Assembly: GCA_027924645.1 (NCBI GenBank)
Contig: BSBN01000334.1
Coordinates: 8,860,501-8,924,500 of the forward strand
DNA: 64,000 nt
Direction of reading: 5' to 3'
Source of the DNA: Cunninghamia lanceolata
Taxonomy: Eukaryota > Streptophyta > Pinopsida > Cupressales > Cupressaceae
A program made the position numbers and the translations under genes. Every line of letters begins with the position of its first letter. Position 1 is the stretch's first letter. Shown in pieces: positions 48,901 through 59,842 of this stretch. The notes under the pieces are model-generated. The model was not told the DNA's origin and ran no database searches. It was given only the letters and a program-made list of their open reading frames with translations.

Positions 48901-48976
48901 AGAAAGTCATTTTCACTGTTATTATATAATATTTAGTTGTTCATAACATCTATGAGATCAGTTTTTCTGTACTTTA

Positions 48977-49035
48977 TTTAAATATCATCCATTTTAATTG
49001 TCAAACAGTTAATAGTAGTTTTAGACCTCAGTCAC
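48977..49035. mobile_element. MITE-like element fragment
   Basis: TTTAAATATCATCCATTTTA, then GTCAAACAGTTAATAGTAGTT and TAGACCTCAGTCACAA, the left half of the element at 40814-40950. The right inverted end is missing. Confidence 0.6.
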
Positions 49036-50690
49036 AATAAAAAGTGAGTCCTAATTCAACAAGAAGCTCTTTAAAAATTTCTCTATATTTAATGTTTGTA
49101 ACATTTATGAGGTCACCAGCTCTACAAAAATAATTGTAAATTTTGAGAAATGACTACTAAATAAAATAAACTAAACAATTATATAAGCAAAAATGATTAA
49201 ATCATTTCGTTAAACTTTAATTTTAATGTTTATATATAGAAATCTAATCTAACTTATGAATAAGTTAAAGCTGAATTAAACATAAACAATGTAGTATTTA
49301 GGTTGAGATATGTGTTCAATTAACATGGTTGATATGTAAGTTGAACAAAACATATTACCTAATAAATTGACTAGTGATGAAATATCAAATGTAAACCAAT
49401 ACATAATCAAACTAAAATTTCTTAACCAAATCATGTTAAAGGTAAACACCACAACTACATTGTATTGCTTCTTAGACATAATCTTTTAAAAGGTGCACAT
49501 GTATATACAATAGATGTCTTAAATTTTTATAATGTGAAAAGCTAAAAATTACTTACTCAATTGAAAAGTATTTTATAATTAATTCAATGTAATTTTGGAG
49601 TTAGTCAAATAACTTTCCCTAAAATTCAAATTTTTTATTATTGTCACAACGTTGAATGCGTCCAAATGAGAAGTATACTAACATATTTATATTTTTAAAA
49701 ATATATCTAAAGTACCCGAGAAATATAACTATAAAATTTACCCATCAAATATGAAATTTACCCATCACTTTTTACTTTATCTATTATAATAAAATATATT
49801 GTTTTAAGAAAAAAATAGAAATTAGTATAATAGAAATAATGTAATAGAATTTGAAATACTAAAAAAATAGAAAATAAAATAATTTATAGAAATTTAATTT
49901 TTTGAAAGTTTTTGAATTTAATTGACTACAGATGAAGAAAAAATAGAAAGTAGAAAAAAAAAAAAACATAAAAATCTCAAGTCAACAATGTTATTATTAT
50001 TAATATTTTGTATCTCACAAATTGTAAATATTGGTTTGTCTTTCAAATTGAAATTGAAATTGAAATTAGAAAAAGAAAAAAAGACAGTTTCTAAAATTTC
50101 AATAAGGAAAGATTTGAATTGAGCTTATTAACATCTTATAATGTCAATTTAGTACTCCATAATATTAGGACTATAAGTAATGATCTCCTTTCTCTAGGAG
50201 CCAAAGTTTAAGAAACCTCCATGCAACAAAATTTGGCAAGAATTTCAAATTAACATTTGTAAAAGATTGTCTACAGAAACCTTGAAGAAGTTAACTTATG
50301 TTTGTTAATTTTTTTGATGAATAAATTTTTTTATTTTATTCTTGAAGAAGTTAATTTATGTTAGATTTATGAGAAAAATTATTCAACTTATTGTAGACAT
50401 GATATTTCCATAGTCCATGATATCAAATTGTGAGCTTCTGGGAAAACTGTGTATTGCTTTTTTTGCATTGGATCACACTCCGAAGAAAAGAGGAGAATGA
50501 AAATAAAGAAGAAAATTTATGTTAGATTGATAAGTAAAATTATTTTATTTATTCCTGAAGAAGTTAATTTGTGTTAGGTTGATGAGTAAAATTATTTTAT
50601 TTATTAACCATGTTTGCAAATAGGGATTCTTTAAAGAATCTTTATTTATTTTGAAGAGACAATAATTTATGACATATTATATAAAGTGTT
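49036..50690. other. AT-rich spacer
   Basis: No gene recognised. 50520-50690 matches, inverted, the outer part of the third GRAS copy flank (63240-63370), including the palindromic ATTCTTTAAAGAAT at ~50626. A run of AAATTG units lies at 50044-50066. Confidence 0.5.
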
Positions 50691-51341
50691 TTTCCAATTT
50701 AATTCACTATGATAAAAAAAGAGAAATGGAAAAAGATTTAACACAAGATTTACATACAAAATATTTTTTCAATATAATTCACTATGATAAAAAAGAAAAA
50801 TGCCAAAAAAATTAACACAAGATTTATACATAATACATTTAAATTTTATTCAATTGAAAAAAATTAAATATAATTACTAAAAAGATTCAATAAATTTATA
50901 CAAATCTAATTTCACTTAAATTATTTAATTATCATACTAATATTAACATTCACCTATTTAATATTGATTAAAACTGTTATTACTAAATTACATATTTATT
51001 TATTTATTCCTTTTAATGATAACAGTTGCAAAGTGTTCAAATAAATTGAAGTTTAACTCCATTAAAAAAAAAAATGATAAGAACCAAAACACAATTGGCA
51101 AATTAAAAAATTATAGCAAGGAACAATAAACATATATTCCATTTGAAGATAATACCCGAAGTAGTGATACATTTTCACTCACAGTAGTTCTCAAGAGATA
51201 GTATGGTTTGCTACTAAAAGAAAACCCAAACACTCAGCCAATCTAACTGTTATCCTCGCAAAAGGGGCTACAAACTCTTTCTATTTTATTATAATATATT
51301 TTCAATATTGAGACATTTGTTTCAACAACAACCATGAACAG

Positions 51342-52838
51342 TCAATTCAGACCACTCCATGCCGAGAGTGCAAATAATGGTGTTCCTTTCCACTTTACAA
51401 TTATGGCATGACCATCGGACTCCAGAGTATAATATTGTCCAGAAGCATATTCTCCTAATAACAATCTAGCCTGGTACATAGCTTGAAAGCTAAAGCTCTT
51501 TTCCGCGAACCCTGCTTGTGTGAAGAAACACCTCCACACACGAGTTCTAACATGCCTAACAGTCCTCTCCTTCCCCTCATAGACTATCATATTCCTTATC
51601 TGATTCCCATTAAATAATTCTTCATGCTTCATCCTCATAATATCATTTCTGTCTGGTATGGTAACATCCAACAGATCAAAATACGCGATGTAATAGGAAA
51701 GCACCTCGCTGAATCTATTGACAAAAGATGGAGAATTATGCTTCGCTTCTATTTCGTAAGTCACCATTATTTCAGGCCGCAGTTTATTGATAACACTCAA
51801 AAGATTGTCAAGAAGGACCGGGTCGTATAACAAACTACTGAGAATGATTGGAGCGTAGACTGCCAACGCCTCACCCGATTTAACGGTGAATAGGCCTTCC
51901 TTGATCTCCTCTATGTTTAGGATCTCCACAATGCTGTACGAGAACGGAATCGCCAAAGATTCAGCGAGCTCATGAAGTCTTTTTCCGCTTTTTCTAAGCT
52001 CTTCGCCATTCATCCCAACTGCTGTGATCTTAAGAAGCTCAAGCGCAGGTACATAAGAAGAAACAGCTCTGTGTGCAAGATACTCCATTAATACTGTCCA
52101 TTGCGCCCCAACTCGCATCCCGAGATCAATTACATGAATTTTCCTTGCATTCCCCACGGTGTCTATGACTGCCTGCACAGACGTGAACTGCAGCACTTTG
52201 AAACAAGGCAGAACAGTGATATAGTAAGCAACGAGACTATAAACTCCTTTTCTATCAAATTCACTGCCAAGATTGAAGGCAAAATCTGGGACTGGTTTAG
52301 CCGCGTTGTTTAACATGCCGAGAGTCTGGCATTGGATTCTATCCTGTAGAGCGCCGGAGATATAATATGCAAGCCTCTGTGTGGGAGTACCCAGCTGACA
52401 AGACAAATTCTTGCATTTGTTCACCAGCAAAGCAGCGCGATCATATTTCCCGTCGCCTATCATTCTTCCAGAGGCTAACAGAAGTTGAACCAATTCCAGC
52501 ACCTTCTCTTTCTCTCCATGCGGTGCCTCGTGATGGAGGCCACCATTAGCGCATATTCTTACGCGCTCAGCTCCTTCAAAATTCAGGATTTCCTCAGACG
52601 ACCAGATATCCTTATTTCGTAGCATCTCATTCCGAAATTGTGCTCCGGGGACGGAAATATCATGTATAGTCTGGGAATTCTCTGCTTCAGAAAGTTCCTT
52701 CAACTGCCCAGACATCATATAATTATTCGTCAGCTCCCCCTCGGAGGGAAACATATGAATTAAATTATGGCTCATGAGCTCCTCCGCGAAAGGAAACATT
52801 TCAGGGTCTGGCAGTGCAACGGTGTCATCCATGGCCAT
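51342..52838 (-). CDS. GRAS-domain transcriptional regulator, intact single-exon frame
   Basis: 498 codons from ATG 52836-52838 to TGA 51342-51344, no intron. Domains in this frame: first leucine-rich region ~112-210 (ELVQLLLASGRM), IHVIDLG of the VHIID motif at 234-240, second leucine-rich region ~285-350, PFYRE-like region ~368-392 (HNSPSFVNRFSEVLSYYIAY), and the SAW region ~434-495 (VWRCFFTQAGF ... LFALSAWSG). GRAS proteins act in the nucleus as transcription co-regulators in hormone, root and shoot development. There is no N-terminal DELLA motif, so it is not a canonical DELLA; subfamily left open. Start: copy 1 begins 35 codons further up, but here that codon is ATA (52941-52943), although the frame stays open back to it. 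Initiation at 52838 is therefore the best choice. No clear promoter seen; gene may be expressed or silent. Confidence 0.85.
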   Translation of the reverse strand: MAMDDTVALPDPEMFPFAEELMSHNLIHMFPSEGELTNNYMMSGQLKELSEAENSQTIHDISVPGAQFRNEMLRNKDIWSSEEILNFEGAERVRICANGGLHHEAPHGEKEKVLELVQLLLASGRMIGDGKYDRAALLVNKCKNLSCQLGTPTQRLAYYISGALQDRIQCQTLGMLNNAAKPVPDFAFNLGSEFDRKGVYSLVAYYITVLPCFKVLQFTSVQAVIDTVGNARKIHVIDLGMRVGAQWTVLMEYLAHRAVSSYVPALELLKITAVGMNGEELRKSGKRLHELAESLAIPFSYSIVEILNIEEIKEGLFTVKSGEALAVYAPIILSSLLYDPVLLDNLLSVINKLRPEIMVTYEIEAKHNSPSFVNRFSEVLSYYIAYFDLLDVTIPDRNDIMRMKHEELFNGNQIRNMIVYEGKERTVRHVRTRVWRCFFTQAGFAEKSFSFQAMYQARLLLGEYASGQYYTLESDGHAIIVKWKGTPLFALSAWSGLN

Positions 52839-52943
52839 GGCTAGATATTGGTCACGCTCAGTACTATCCGAGCTACAGAGTATGGAGTTGAATGAATAAT
52901 CCCATATGGATAGAGGAGGAAATCCACTGTTAGATACACTTAT
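52839..52943 (-). other. lost N-terminal coding extension of GRAS copy 2
   Basis: 35 codons that in copy 1 begin with ATG (6520-6522) are open here but begin ATA. Codons such as LSIWDYSFNS are conserved with copy 1, so this was coding until recently. It is now 5' leader unless a non-AUG start is used. Confidence 0.7.
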
Positions 52944-53201
52944 CTTCTCTTTATTTTCTCCAAATTGGCTTTCAATTTCACTTCTGGAAATCGAAGAGTA
53001 CTTTACAGAGACGTAATTAAGGAGTCAGGGCGGAAAATTCTAGATTCCACACGATCTACTCGAGACACATAGTGTCATTATCTTTTGCTACGATGTTAAT
53101 GCGTAATGGATTATGTCAGCTAAGCTTAAAACTTCCTCGCGGAAGCATCCGGCTCGCGAATCACATTATTATCGATGAAAAGTGAATATTCTCTTCAAGG
53201 A

Positions 53202-53313
53202 TATTTGTCAATTTTGGCCAATAAAAATAGAACAAATATTTAACCCTCTTTGTTGTAAATGAGGTGTAAAATTACTATTGATTGTTTGACCATTGAAATG
53301 GATGATATTTAAG
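53202..53313. mobile_element. MITE-like element, left-truncated
   Basis: Counterpart of 6869-6991 upstream of GRAS copy 2. The right end GGATGATATTTAAG is intact; the left CTTAAATACCATC is deleted. Confidence 0.65.
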
Positions 53314-54138
53314 TAGAGTGCCTCTTGAAGGGTCAATGGACAATTTCATTATATAAAGATAGTGCATGCAGGGGAAAAAGGCATGGGCTATTCTCCCAAC
53401 AAAATGACATTTCAAGATTGCCAACCATAAAGTGTTGGCATGTTGGCATGTTGACTATTTACATAATTATTTACCTCATTTAATGTCGACCTTCTCTTTC
53501 GACCTTTTCAATATCATTCTCTCGACTTGTTCAATCGATCCCATTGTTGATCCAATTGTCGAAAACAATTATGTCAACATGATTTTGACTGTTGTTACGT
53601 TTGCAACGTACCGGTTGTTTAAGATTTACTGTTTAAGTTATCATGTTACCATGCTGCACATGCCATGCTAGACCATACAATGATGATGGAAGATGAGATG
53701 TCGAGTGGCATAATGGCACGAAGAAAAAATGTTAACAGGATGTTTTGGCTCATGTCATTTTCTACAACCACTTCTGGTTATAATGGGTCCTTTGTATGCC
53801 AGAACATTCAAAAAAGATCGAGCTTTGAACATCTGTTTGATTTTTTATTTTTGTGAGCACAAAAATGCTTGAAGAGCTTTGCGGAGGAAACACCTTGTGG
53901 GCAACTATTGTGAGGAAATTCTAGTAGGCTCACACAGTTGCAAACAAAGGCTTTGATGACATAATAGGTGTTGGGTAGGTGTTGTAGGTAACTTTAGTTT
54001 GTTTTTTAGAATAGGCATAAAATTTTTTGAGTTTGATTGTTGTTTTTAATTTTTTGTAGAGCTAGGAGAGGGTTTGAGGAAGATGACTTCCAAACAACAA
54101 AAAGGAGTGGTAGCAGTGGAATAAAGGTATGTATGGTT

Positions 54139-55194
54139 TGATGCAGGAGCATCTGGGTCCACGAGCAATCCTCATCAACTAAAAAGATTCTTTGCTTTCT
54201 TGCTTGTTTGATTTCTTTCTTGTTTTGCTGTAGGAGTTGATGATCAAATATCTAGAGAATTTCCTAAGGATTCTTGGCCAAGTGTTGACTTGATCTTGAA
54301 GAAGATCCAAATGGGTGTTTGCATTTCAAGTTTGGAGAAAATTTGATTAAAATTAGGGAAGTTATGTCAATGCAGGCTTTTAGTTTGCATCTGCATTTGT
54401 GGGCCTTTGACACCCATCCAAATGCTGTCATAAATCCCACTTTGTTGAAATTTCACTCCCATCTGGATTTGTGGGCCTCCAACCCCCTACTAGATATATT
54501 GGGTTGCCTTCACTTTCCCCACTTTATCCTTTGGAGCATAAAACCCCCGCATGCACATCAGAGGCAAAACTTTCCTTGCCGAGTGGACATATCTAGTTGG
54601 ACCTTAAACTCCCACTTATCCAGTTGAACCCAACACCCTTGCCAACTAGTAGTTTACAAAATTTTCCATTAGCACTATATTTGTCCTGATGAACTTGATA
54701 TCCCCGTATATCCTGTTGACCCTATTTCCTCTGCATCCTAATGACCCAAAAATACCCACAATGTCTAGATGACTTGTGGATCCCCACAATAGTGCCCAGA
54801 ATATGCCAAAATCAATTTTTAACTACTTGTACAACTGGTCTAAGAGCCAATGGATGATTGACACATGTCCCATTCACGTAATGAGTACAGTGGTCACCTC
54901 AAATGCATACAAATAGAGAAATTTCACACTACATGAAGAGACTTCTTGATACTGAGTTTTTGTCTTCCGCTGGAAGATTGTTCTAGGTTTTCATAGGAAA
55001 GATAGGGTTAGTCTGATCTGAATATTAGAATGATTGTAAGTGTTAGGCCAAGGCATGTATGAATACCATTGTACTCCTACTGTAATGTTTTGTATTGCAT
55101 ATGAGTAAAGAGTTATTGTTTCTTTGTTGTGTGTTGTTCATTTTGTTGTCTAGTTCAGTAGCTTAGCAAAGCCCCTGGACCTTGAGTTGCATCA
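54139..55194 (+). repeat. 5' LTR of the chromovirus
   Basis: Starts TGATGCAGGAGC and ends GTTGCATCA, so the ends TGATGC/GCATCA are inverted. Its TATA-like sequence has decayed to CATACAAATAGAG (~54906), and the AATAAA-like signal reads AGTAAA. It is roughly 90% identical to the 3' LTR by eye over the part compared. A 102-codon frame at 54319-54627 is shared by both LTRs but has no domain. Confidence 0.92.
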
Positions 55195-55196
55195 AG

Positions 55197-55210
55197 TTGT
55201 ATCAGAGCCT
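55197..55210 (+). other. primer binding site of the chromovirus
   Basis: TTGTATCAGAGCCT, two bases after the 5' LTR end. It matches initiator-Met tRNA 3' end complement (TGGTATCAGAGC) with one change. Confidence 0.85.
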
Positions 55211-55279
55211 AGGTTTGGAATTCCTTGAGGCTATGAGATTGTTGTGCAAGGGACCCTAAGGAGACTGTTGTAGGTAGAG

Positions 55280-56260
55280 GGAAGAGAAAGATCTACAACT
55301 CTAGAGGGTCTGCAAACAATGCACACCAAGCAAGAGGAAGAAGAGGAGATACTCCAAGAGCTGGAGATGCAGCATTGATAGAGATGCTAAAAGACACCAT
55401 AGCTAGGTTGGATGTAATAGAAGGAACACAACGTAGAGGAGTACCTGTTGAGGATGCGAGTGATAATGATGAAGAAATTAGTGAAGAGGAAGCATAAGAA
55501 GGAGAAGACAGATATGAAAGGATGTTTTTGAGTGCAATGAAAAAGATTTCTATTAAACCCCTTGTATAGTTACCTGGTTACAATGGAAGTTTGAAACCAA
55601 ATGAGTTGATAGATTGGATTTTAGAGATGGAAAAGTATTTTGAGTTGGAATCTATTGAAGACCCTAAGAGGGTAAAACTTGTAGTTATGAAGTTGAAAGG
55701 GCATGCATCTCTGTGGTGCGATCATGTGCAAGTTGAGAGACAAAGAAAAATAATGGAAAAGATTAAAACCTAGGAGAGGATGTTAACTAAGTTGAAGGAA
55801 ACATTTATGCCTAAAGACCATCAAATCACCATGTTTAACATGTTGCAGAACCTCAAGTAGAGGGAGAAAAGTGTGTAAGACTATACCGAAGAGTTTTACA
55901 GATTGAACATCAAGGTTGGTCACATTGAAAATGATGATGAGAAGATCTCTAGGTATTTAAATGGTTTGCATTATTCTATCCAAGATGAAATTAGCATGGT
56001 CAGAATTACCAGCATAGAAGAAGCCTATCAATTTCCATTAAAGAAAAAATAGCTCTAGAGGAAGATGTAAATCCCCCAAAGGAAGAGGGCAGTCAAATTC
56101 TAGATGTGGTTCTAAGGATTACTCCTAAGGTAGAGGAAATTTTGGAAGAGGAAAAGGATTTAGTGGAACATGTTTCTAGTGTGGATAGGTTGGACATAGG
56201 GCATTTGAATGTCCTCAAGTACAATAGAGTAGTGGCAAAGGAAAAGAGACTAGATTCCAT
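55280..56260 (+). pseudogene. chromovirus gag remnant
   Basis: Acidic N-terminus (DNDEEISEEEA), then the retrotrans-gag core (LIDWILEMEKYFELE, KGHASLWCDHVQVERQR, ETFMPKDHQITMFNMLQNL). A decayed CCHC knuckle is at 56168-56215 (C-F-x-C-G-x-V-G-H-R-A-F-E-C). Interrupted by at least six stops. Confidence 0.87.
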
Positions 56261-56399
56261 ATAGAACACGCTAACGAGGAGAGTATGGCAAGTGTAGCCT
56301 CACCAAAGTTTGGAGAAGAACTTGAGGATGGAGAATTCTTAATGCTGAGGAAAGTTCTAACACTAGAAAAGGTACAAGAGGAACTAGAGCAATGAAGAA

Positions 56400-56720
56400 A
56401 TTTGTTTAGAACCAGATGTAAGTCTAGAGAAAAATGCTACAAAGTCATTGTGGACAACGACAACACTGACAACTTAGTGTCAGAAGAGATGGTGGAGAAG
56501 CTAAAACTAAAGAGGTTGAAACACCCAACTCCCTACAAGGTTTATTGGCTGCAAAAAGGACATCAGTTATTGGTAAGTGAACAATGCCTTCTTAAACTTA
56601 ACATTGGGAATTACAAAGATGAGATAATGTGTGATGTTATGCCAATGGATGCATGACACATTCTATTGGGCAGACCTTGACAATATGATAGGGAGGCCAT
56701 CCATGATGGCAAGATAAATT
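56400..56720 (+). pseudogene. chromovirus aspartic protease remnant
   Basis: DNDNTDNLVSEEMVEKLKL is the active-site region, in which the expected DSGST reads DNDNT, so the catalytic motif has changed. HILLGRP follows at ~56660-56680, the usual C-terminal protease motif, with a TGA where Trp is expected. Confidence 0.83.
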
Positions 56721-56889
56721 GTATTAAAATCAAGAAGGGTGGGGTTGAGTATGTGTTGAATCCTTTGAAGGATAAGGATGAGGAAGTTGAGAAAACCAAT
56801 AGGGTTTGTCTAGTAACTAGAAAATAGTTCTTAAGGGAAATCAAAAAGGAGAAGGTATGTTATGCCTTCCTACCTCAAGTTGCAGAAAT

Positions 56890-58290
56890 TATGATAGCAG
56901 AGAAAGGGGCAGAAGTTCCCACAAAAGTCCAAGAAATTATGAATGAATTCAATGACATTCTAATGAAGGACTTTCCTAATGGATTACCTCCAACTAGAAG
57001 CATAAGTCACTGCATGGGCTTGATACTGGGTGCAAGCCTACAAAAAATGGCACCATATAGAATGACACCTATGGAAAATGAAGAGGTGAATAGGCAAGTG
57101 CAAGAGCTATTGGATAAGGGGTTGATTAGAAAGAGCCTTAGTCTATGTGTTGTACCTATTGTACTCGCACCTAAGAATGATGGGAAATGGTGAATGTGCA
57201 CTGATTCAAGGGATATAAAGAAGATAACCATTAATTAAAAGTTTCCATTACCTCGTATGGATGACTTGATGGATTGATTCAGTGGAGCAAAGTACTTCAA
57301 CAAAATTGATTTGAAGAGTGGATACCACCAAATCAGAATTAGAGAGGGGGATGAATGGAAGACAATATTCAAGACCAAGGATGGACTGTATGAGTGGCTA
57401 GTGATGCCATTTGAGTTGAAAAATGTGCCCAGTACCTTTATGAGATTGATGAATGAGGTAATGAAGCCTTTTCTTGGCAATTTATTTATCGTTTATTTGG
57501 ATGATATTATGATTTTTAGTAAAAGAAAAGAGGAACACTTGCTGCACCTTAAGGCAATTTTATAGAGGTTAAAAGAAGAAAAGTTATTGGTAAACATGGA
57601 TAAGTACAATTTAATACAAAGGGAACTAGTATATATAGATTTTGTAGTGTCTGAAGAAGGGTTGAAGATGGATCCTGAAAAGGTTAAGACAATAGTGGAT
57701 CGACCTTCACCAAGAAATATGTTTTAGGCCAGAAGTTTTCATGGCTTGGTGAGCTTCTATAGGAAGTTCATCAAAAATTTTAGTGGAATATGTGCACCAA
57801 TAACTGAGACAATGAAGGGTGCTAGGAAAGAGTTCTAGTGGAATGTTGTAGTAGAAGACAACTTTCATTTGTTGAAGAAGAAGTTGATAAAACAACCAGT
57901 GTTGGCATTGTGAGACTTTGGAAAAGTGTTTCAAGTAGATTGTGATGCTAGTGGTAGTACAATTGGAGGAGTGTTAAGTCAAGAAGGTAGACCCATTGCC
58001 TACTTTAGTGAGAAACTAAATGAATCAAAGAGGAAATACTAAGTTTATGACCAAGAATTCTATGTTATAGTGTAGTCCTTAAACAAGTGGAGGCATTACT
58101 TATTGTCAAATGAGTTTGTATTGTACACAAACCAACATGCATTGTAGTACATCAATAGTCAAGGTAAATTAAACTAGAGGTATATGAAATGGGTGGAGTT
58201 CTTGAAAAGTTATTCTTTTGTCTTGAGACATAGGATTGGTAAGTCAAATAGGGTAGCATCTATGCACTTAGCAGACGATATTTATTTATG
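56890..58290 (+). pseudogene. chromovirus reverse transcriptase and RNase H remnant
   Basis: RT motifs in order: [59 protein letters not shown] and the catalytic [13 protein letters not shown] (57485-57525). Then the RNase H part: [16 protein letters not shown] at ~57935, [13 protein letters not shown] and YDQEFYVIV. Stops occur within each. Gypsy order is confirmed because integrase follows. Confidence 0.9.
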
Positions 58291-58419
58291 AATGAGTTAT
58301 GGGTCAATGTTGTTGGCTTTGATGCAATGAAGGATTTGTATCATGATGATCTTGATTTTAAGGAAGCATGGACAATTAGTAGAAGTCTAGTGGAGGGAGA
58401 TAGGATGCCATGACTGGGA

Positions 58420-59250
58420 TGTTTCATCCAAGATGGATTGTTGTTCAAAGGACAAACATTTTGTATACTTAGAGGTTCTATGAGAGAGAATTTAATAAGA
58501 GAAAAGCATAATGGAGACTTGAGTGGACATTTTGGAATAGATAGGACAATGGTACAACTAAGTGAAGGTTATTTTTGGCTTGGAATGAGTGTAGATGTGA
58601 AGAGATTGGTACAAGGCTTCAGAATTTGCCAACTTGCTAAGGGAGCATGAGAAAACATAGGACTATATCAACCATTGCCTATACTAGAGAGACTGTGGGA
58701 GCACCTAAGTATGGATTTTGTTTTGGAACTACCTCAAACACTGAGAGGTAATGATTCCATTTTTTTGTAGTGGATAAATTTTCAAAGATGGTTCATTTCA
58801 TACCATGCCAGAAAACTAGGGATGCATCCCACATAGCTACATTATTTTTTAGAGAGGTAATTAGGCTACATGGACTGCCTAAGAGCATAGTCTCTGACAG
58901 AGACACCAAGTTTGTTGTCCATTTTTTGTGTACATTATAGAAGAAGATGGGCATTGAATTAGGATTTAGTTTAGCCTATCATCCCTAGGATGATGCACAA
59001 ACTGACTCAGTTGTGAATAGAAGTTTGGGAAACTTATTAAGATGTTTGGTGAGAGACTAACCACATCAATGGGATCTTATCTTGGCACAAGAAAAAATTT
59101 CTTACAATAATTAAATGAACAAAAGTGCAGGAAAGAGCTCATTCCAAATAGTTTATGGGTACAACCTAAGAGGTGTTAATGAGCCAAGAGATATTGCAGA
59201 TTTGAACATGAAGAGTTCTATAGCAGAAGATTTTACAGAATACCTTCATG
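58420..59250 (+). pseudogene. chromovirus integrase remnant
   Basis: The zinc-binding domain reads HNGDLSGHFG with two His, but the first Cys of the CRICQ motif is altered (GFRICQ). The core has [10 protein letters not shown] and VSDRDTKF with their Asp residues, then NRSLGNLLRCL. The Glu expected before NRSLG is not evident. Stops and shifts are frequent. Confidence 0.85.
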
Positions 59251-59619
59251 AGGTTCACAAGTAAGTGAAGGAAAATTTGGAGAAAACTGCCAGCAAATAC
59301 AAGGAATATGTTGATGAGCATAGGAGGGAACAAGAGTTCTAGGTAGGAGACTTAGTTTTGGAACATTTAAGAAAAGAAAGGTTTCCATAGGGAACATATA
59401 ATAAGCTGAAATTTAAGAAGATAGGCCCATGCAAGGTTTTGAGGAAGTTCTCATCGAATGCTTATGAGATTGAGCTAGCAGTAGGGATAGATATATGTCC
59501 TATTTTCAATGTTGCTAATCTATACATGTTCCATGAAGTAGAGACAAGTTTACAAGGGGATACACACTCACATTCACTTGATGAACAAGGAAGATGGAAG
59601 AAGTAGATTAGTTACTTGA

Positions 59620-59802
59620 AAAGAAGATGGAATAAGTAGATAAAGTGATTAACACCCGAGTGGCTAAGAAGACCAGAGGAAAGAACTACATGGAATACCC
59701 GGTCTGATGGAAGAACACAACCATAGATGAAGCTTCTTTCTTGAGTGTAATAGAGCTAGTTAAGAATGGAATTCCAGTTCCAGACTTGCCAAAATATTTA
59801 TG
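59620..59802 (+). pseudogene. chromodomain-like C-terminus of the chromovirus integrase
   Basis: After the integrase C-terminal region (59400-59530: KFKKIGPCKVLRKFSSNAYE) a short module reads DKVINTRVAKKTRGKNYMEY, then P-V, a stop where Leu or Gln may have been, W-K, and TTIDEASFLSV. That is the form of a plant chromovirus chromodomain, which steers integration to particular chromatin. It stops at 59800-59802. Confidence 0.75.
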
Positions 59803-59842
59803 AGTTTCCATCTCATGAAACTTTTTAGTTAACTAGTGTGCT

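Larger units (their letters stand above)
50691..54138. repeat. segmental duplication, copy 2 (GRAS locus block)
   Basis: Second copy of the block at 4424-7770, same orientation. It holds the GRAS gene and ~1.2 kb upstream. Similarity ends at GTGGTAGCAGTGGAATAA (~54104-54124), shortly before the chromovirus LTR begins at 54139. Relative to copy 1 it lacks part of the MITE-like left end and ~50 bp near 53080. Confidence 0.88.

Noticed and set aside
51624..52549. Plus-strand frames within the GRAS gene (51624-51830, 52101-52313, 52367-52549)
   Set aside because: They are antisense shadows of the GRAS coding strand, repeated at the same places in copy 1.
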